Shown here: one piece after another, positions 60,130 through 64,000 of the stretch
Position numbering within the stretch: position 1 is the first letter of the stretch
How the letters are laid out: each line of letters begins with the position of its first letter
Source: Amblyornis subalaris
Taxonomy: Eukaryota > Chordata > Aves > Passeriformes > Ptilonorhynchidae
NCBI GenBank assembly: GCA_018881555.1
Contig: JACAXG010000026.1
Coordinates: 2,537,459-2,601,458, forward strand
Direction: 5' to 3'
Length of the DNA stretch: 64,000 nucleotides
Translations under genes and position numbers: made by a program
The notes under the pieces: generated by a model
The model's input: only the letters and a program-made list of their open reading frames with translations
Told to the model about the DNA's origin: nothing
Database searches by the model: none

Positions 60130-61642
60130 CCATAGAGGAAACAGTACACCAGTGAGGGAGTAATAAATGTGTCTTGCAGGTTTATTTGGTCACACTGTTC
60201 ATAAATTCACTGGATAGGACACGAAATGCTGCTACCAAGTTTACAGAGGAAGACCATTGCATTGAACGATGTTTCCTCTGAAACTTTCTGTTAGATGTGA
60301 TAGTGGACCTTCCCTGTCTTATTAACCTGGCAATAAAAAAATGGTCACTCCCATGCTGTGAGTAAGAACCAACTTTTCTTAGAAAAGAGATCACAGAGGT
60401 CTTCTCAAAACGGCACCAGGGAAGCTGCCAGTGAGAACTCCCTCCATCATTAAGATGCTTTAAGGTCCTGGAGCAGGAAATATCACACCTGTGAAAATGT
60501 TTTTAGCCAGCCCAACAAGTGTCACAGCCATTTCGAGTGGCTGCCTTTTCTGATACTGGGAGGAAATTAGATTGAAGTCCCAGCAATGGCAAATCCTGAA
60601 GTAAGGAGCAATTTTGGAGTGATTTAAGACCTCACAAAAAGGGTGAACGCTAAGAAAAGTGGGCAGCTGTGCTCCAGACTAGAATACACAAAACTTTGTA
60701 GCTCTTAGTGTGAATACCTAAGCAGCTCTGGCTATTATGCAGAGGGATCTCAGTAGTAATTTTCTGAGGCACCAAAGGTAGCAATGTGTTGCACAAAAAA
60801 ACAACACCTCCTGTCTCTGGAGGATCCAAGCAGGGGCATCTGCTTGGCCATTTGTTAAGTGTGCCACAGTGTACCTCCAGGCAGTAGATTCACAGCTGCT
60901 GTGTTACATTAGGAGATTTAGATTAGTTTTGCTGAGACACAAGGATGGTTTTTATTTAGTTTGTCCTTTATTTATATCACACATTTTCGAATTTGAGATC
61001 CTTGCCTCTTTGTATGGAGAGATACATTACAGATGTTTGCACTCTGCAGGAAAAGTGGGGATTCTGAGGTAAGGTGGTTGAAGGTAGAAGCTCTATCTTG
61101 AGTAGACTTTGCTTTTTAATCATAAATATATTAAAATATAAATGGACAGAAATATGAAGGACTCCAAGGACTCCTAATTTAGCCAAAAAGAAGGGTTCTT
61201 GGGCAAACACGTCTCCAAACAAATATGAACCCAGAAATGCCTTTAAGGGCTACTTTCAAAAGAAAATGTATAAAAAATATTCAAAAATTTAAGAAGTCTA
61301 TTTCTTTCTTTGTTATTCCTTTCACTTACTTCCAGTTATATAAAAGATCCAGTTTGTTGTTCTTTGAGATGTAAAAAAAAAAAACCAACGGCTGGGTCAC
61401 AAAAAGAGTTGCACATATTCATGACTCAAGAAGTTACTCCTTCTCGACTTTTTGTGCCTGTAGACTGTGAATATATTCTGAAAGCCAAAACCCCCAGTGC
61501 CTCTGACGTGCTGTTCCTGGTCAATGGTCTTTATTTCTAGTCAAACAAAGCACGGGACAACTCCACCCAGTAAAAAGGAAGTAATACAAACTCTCATTTC
61601 AACAACACAGCTTTGCATTTCATAGGGGAGCAATCTCCTCTG

Positions 61643-61846
61643 TTAATCTCCTCCATTTTCCAAAAATCTCCATTCATTACTCAACTGGGCTAGAAGATAA
61701 ATCTGCACTCCTGGACTCAGCTCACTCTGCTGATTCTCACCCTCCTGCACAATTTCCTTCAGGAATGGGATTAGCTGTGCTTTCAGGTCTCTGAGAAACT
61801 CGGCACCACAGACAAGCAGCTTAGTGCACTTTACCGGGTGTAACAC
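61643..61846 (-). other. Open frame with protein-like composition, unidentified
   Basis: On the minus strand about 67 codons, opening at a GTG, stay open to a TAA. The peptide is leucine-rich and looks amphipathic in the middle (LRDLKAQLIPFLKEIV). There is no ATG start, and an in-frame TAG lies about a dozen codons upstream of the GTG, so the frame is short on both sides. The ambiguous base at 61848 lies within that upstream stretch. I recognise no family. It could be a fragment of an exon or retrocopy, but 67 codons is easily reached by chance. Confidence 0.15.
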
Positions 61847-61847
61847 A

Positions 61848-61848
61848 N
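61848..61848. other. Ambiguous base (N) in assembly
   Basis: This is the only non-ACGT character in the window. A single N suggests a low-quality or heterozygous consensus call rather than a scaffold gap. Confidence 0.99.
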
Positions 61849-62648
61849 AGCTTCGGCAACAGCACCAGAAACTTTGTGCCTACTCCTTAACTCTTCATAC
61901 TTTGCTGATAATGAGACTTGAAAATATATTCCTTGAGACATTCATCATCATCATCACGTCTGAGCACTGTGTATAAATCAGCCCTGTTATCAGAGAAAAG
62001 CTGTTGCAGAGGTGGCAGCTGCGGCCTGCAGCCCCCTCTGCATTTTGATGTGTATGTGGAAGTTTACTGAAATTTCCTCAAGTTGCAGGCTTCTGGATGA
62101 AGCTGTTCACTCACTGCTATGCACATCTTTCCTCCCAAGGAGTTATCCAGTGTTGGGGCTGCTGTGAGGTTTGAAGGCTTTTAGTTTCAACCATAGGTGT
62201 GTAAATACACATGCAGACACCCACCCTAGTTTGCAGCACAGGACAGCAGTGGCTTGTGAGGCAGCTGCGGGGCATGTTAAGGTCATTAAAAATGCTTTCT
62301 TTGCCTTATTGGGAATGCAGATTGAGAAAGCTGAACAGGATGCCAACTAATTTCTTAAGGCTACAGAAAAACCTCAGGACACAGAGAAAAACCTGTGTGT
62401 TCAGCTCTTTGCTGTGTGTGGATGCAATGCTTGAGAACCAGTCACAGAGGGCAGACAAATCATGAAAGTCTTTGTCTGGAACATTTACTTTTTGATAGAG
62501 GCAGCACAAGCTGAAAGGGAAAAAGAAATCCCTCGTTTTTACATTTGCACCGTAACTTCCAAGCATAATTGTGAAATACTAACAGCAGCTTGGAAACAAT
62601 TTGAGTGGGACTGGAGAGAAACAAAGCGAACCCGCGATACTCGGCAGA

Positions 62649-62665
62649 GTGACAGCAGAGGGCAC
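62649..62665 (+). promoter_or_regulatory. CTCF-type binding motif
   Basis: The 13 bases CAGCAGAGGGCAC (62653-62665) match every position of the CASYAGRKGGCRS core of the vertebrate CTCF consensus. Three of the four positions 5' of the core differ. With equal base frequencies, about 0.1 such core matches would be expected in both strands of 64 kb. CTCF binds such sites to anchor chromatin loops. The motif alone does not show occupancy. Confidence 0.5.
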
Positions 62666-64000
62666 CAGTGGCCTGCACTGGAGGAAAATGACCTTTTTTT
62701 TTCCCTTGTAAATCGCTCAATAAATCCTTGTTTGCTCTTACCAGCTTAATGCAACAAAGCCAAAGCAATATGTCAATTTTAACAGATTCTTAGGGCTGAC
62801 TCTTTGGGGTGTTCCAGACATGTGCTTGTGACAGAAATGCAACTTCCACCATCTGATGCCAGAGAGAAACAAGAAAAATGTCTAAACTGTTGTTTATCAA
62901 AATTTATTACTCACATATTTGCTGAAGGTAATCTAATTGTAAAAGCTTGTTGCTTGGGAATTTTTAGCCTTTGACCTTCCAAGAAAAATATTTATTCCAC
63001 ATATAAAATATTCCATGCCCTGTATATTAGTAATCTAAAAGTTTTAAAGAATTGCTAAATTGTGATTTATGTGACAGTTATTTTCATCCAAATTAACAGA
63101 AGCAGAACAGAAACTATCAGGCTGCTGAAATCCTATGCATAAGTTACTGGCACCTCCATAAAATGAAGGTGACCTGTTTACAAAGGTTAAGATCCACACA
63201 GATTATTCTTTGCCTTTATTTTGTATTAATATGCCTGTTTGAATAGACAGCACCTACCCTAAGTATTTCAGCTTGCTGTGGAGACCTCGTGCCCCTGAGA
63301 CATTCAGCTTCTGTCAGGTACAAGGGGTGAAGGGGATGGAGTATAAAAGCCATGCAAGCATATGGATATTTTTAATTGTACCATCTATATTTATATTGTA
63401 TGTTTTTATGATATTCAAGATTACTTATAGGTATATATGTATTTTACATGCTTAAAAATATTATATTGGGTTTATCTGGATGATGGTTCTAATGGATGAC
63501 AGTAGGGGCAAATTTCTTGCAAACAGCTTTGATGCAGGTTACTATTCAGACATGCTCAGAGAATACTGAAATCATCAACTCTTGCAAGACGGGATTGAAA
63601 GAGGAATAAGTAAACCCATTGGTTAGTCACTTGGCTTAATTTTATGCTTATTATTACATTTTCATATTTGTTTATTGAAAATAGCCGTGTGAAGATAATG
63701 ACTTGAAGACCAGTCTTCATTTCCTGGCACACTCAAGCACCTAGTCCCCAAGGACTTTGAGGCTGGTGTGCTCTAAATTTGTAATAAAATACCCTTTTAA
63801 TTGGTAAGCACAGAAAATATTACTTTTATAAATATTTGATGAACTGAGATGTTTTATCTATTCATTAGACTCCAGGGTAATAGATGTTCATTAGCAGAAG
63901 ATGAATAACAGCATTTAATATTCTTTGTTTACAACTGAAGGTCACATGGAAGAATATATTAATATATAAGTTGTGACCTTCACATTTTGTCAGTTTTAAC

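Larger units (their letters stand above)
60130..64000. other. Non-coding stretch with a GC-richer segment, no confirmed gene
   Basis: No gene is supported. The segment 61.6-62.75 kb is somewhat richer in GC and in overlapping open frames (up to 102 codons) than the rest, and holds a CTCF-type site. The final 1.2 kb is AT-rich and featureless apart from a 7-bp dyad at 63704-63719. No transposon is recognised. Confidence 0.62.

Noticed and set aside
62030..62050. CAGCCCCCTCTGC, a second possible CTCF site on minus
   Set aside because: The 5' half of the consensus does not match and one core position fails.

Overview
This window looks like non-coding DNA from a bird, most likely a songbird. It is AT-rich and mostly poor in CpG. 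The recognisable interspersed repeats are avian: several 5'-truncated CR1 LINE tails, a solo LTR of a class II (ERVK-like) endogenous retrovirus with an intact 6-bp target-site duplication, and a truncated LTR of an ERV family I recognise as abundant in bird genomes. One ambiguous base (N at 61848) points to a draft assembly. The lineage call rests on repeat families, not on any gene.

I find no gene I can support. The longest open frame is 139 codons (15263-15682, minus). With a stop frequency near 0.063 per codon, about one frame that long is expected by chance in both strands of 64 kb. None of the open frames resembles a protein family I know. The window therefore reads as a gene desert or the inside of a very long intron. 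A few sites look like splice acceptors leading into possible terminal exons (45839, 47710), and one short open frame has a protein-like composition (61643-61846). They are listed as weak candidates only.

Layout: 1-57 is a TTTCC microsatellite. From about 58 to 33 kb there is unique-looking AT-rich sequence with homopolymers, small tandem duplications, hairpins, a probable degraded LTR (16849-17135), a CpG-rich patch (22379-22740) and one short CR1 tail (28875-29062). The stretch 33.2-35.4 kb is a repeat cluster: a G-quadruplex-type tract, a long decayed CR1 3' part, a G/T-rich tract and the solo LTR. The stretch 38.7-44.1 kb holds an A/C-rich tract, a MIR-like SINE relic and two antisense CR1 copies. 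The truncated avian ERV LTR is at 49110-49424, a short CR1 tail at 54898-54955, an AT microsatellite at 60091-60129 and a good CTCF-type motif at 62649-62665.

I looked for an undescribed system and did not find one. There is no operon, CRISPR array, tRNA or rRNA, and no recognisable protein domain outside a decayed CR1 remnant. The observations most worth checking are the solo LTR, the CTCF-like site, the CpG-rich patch, the candidate terminal exon at 45.8 kb, the recurrent A-run/CCCC motif, and several AT-rich stretches rich in homeodomain-type motifs that could be conserved non-coding elements.
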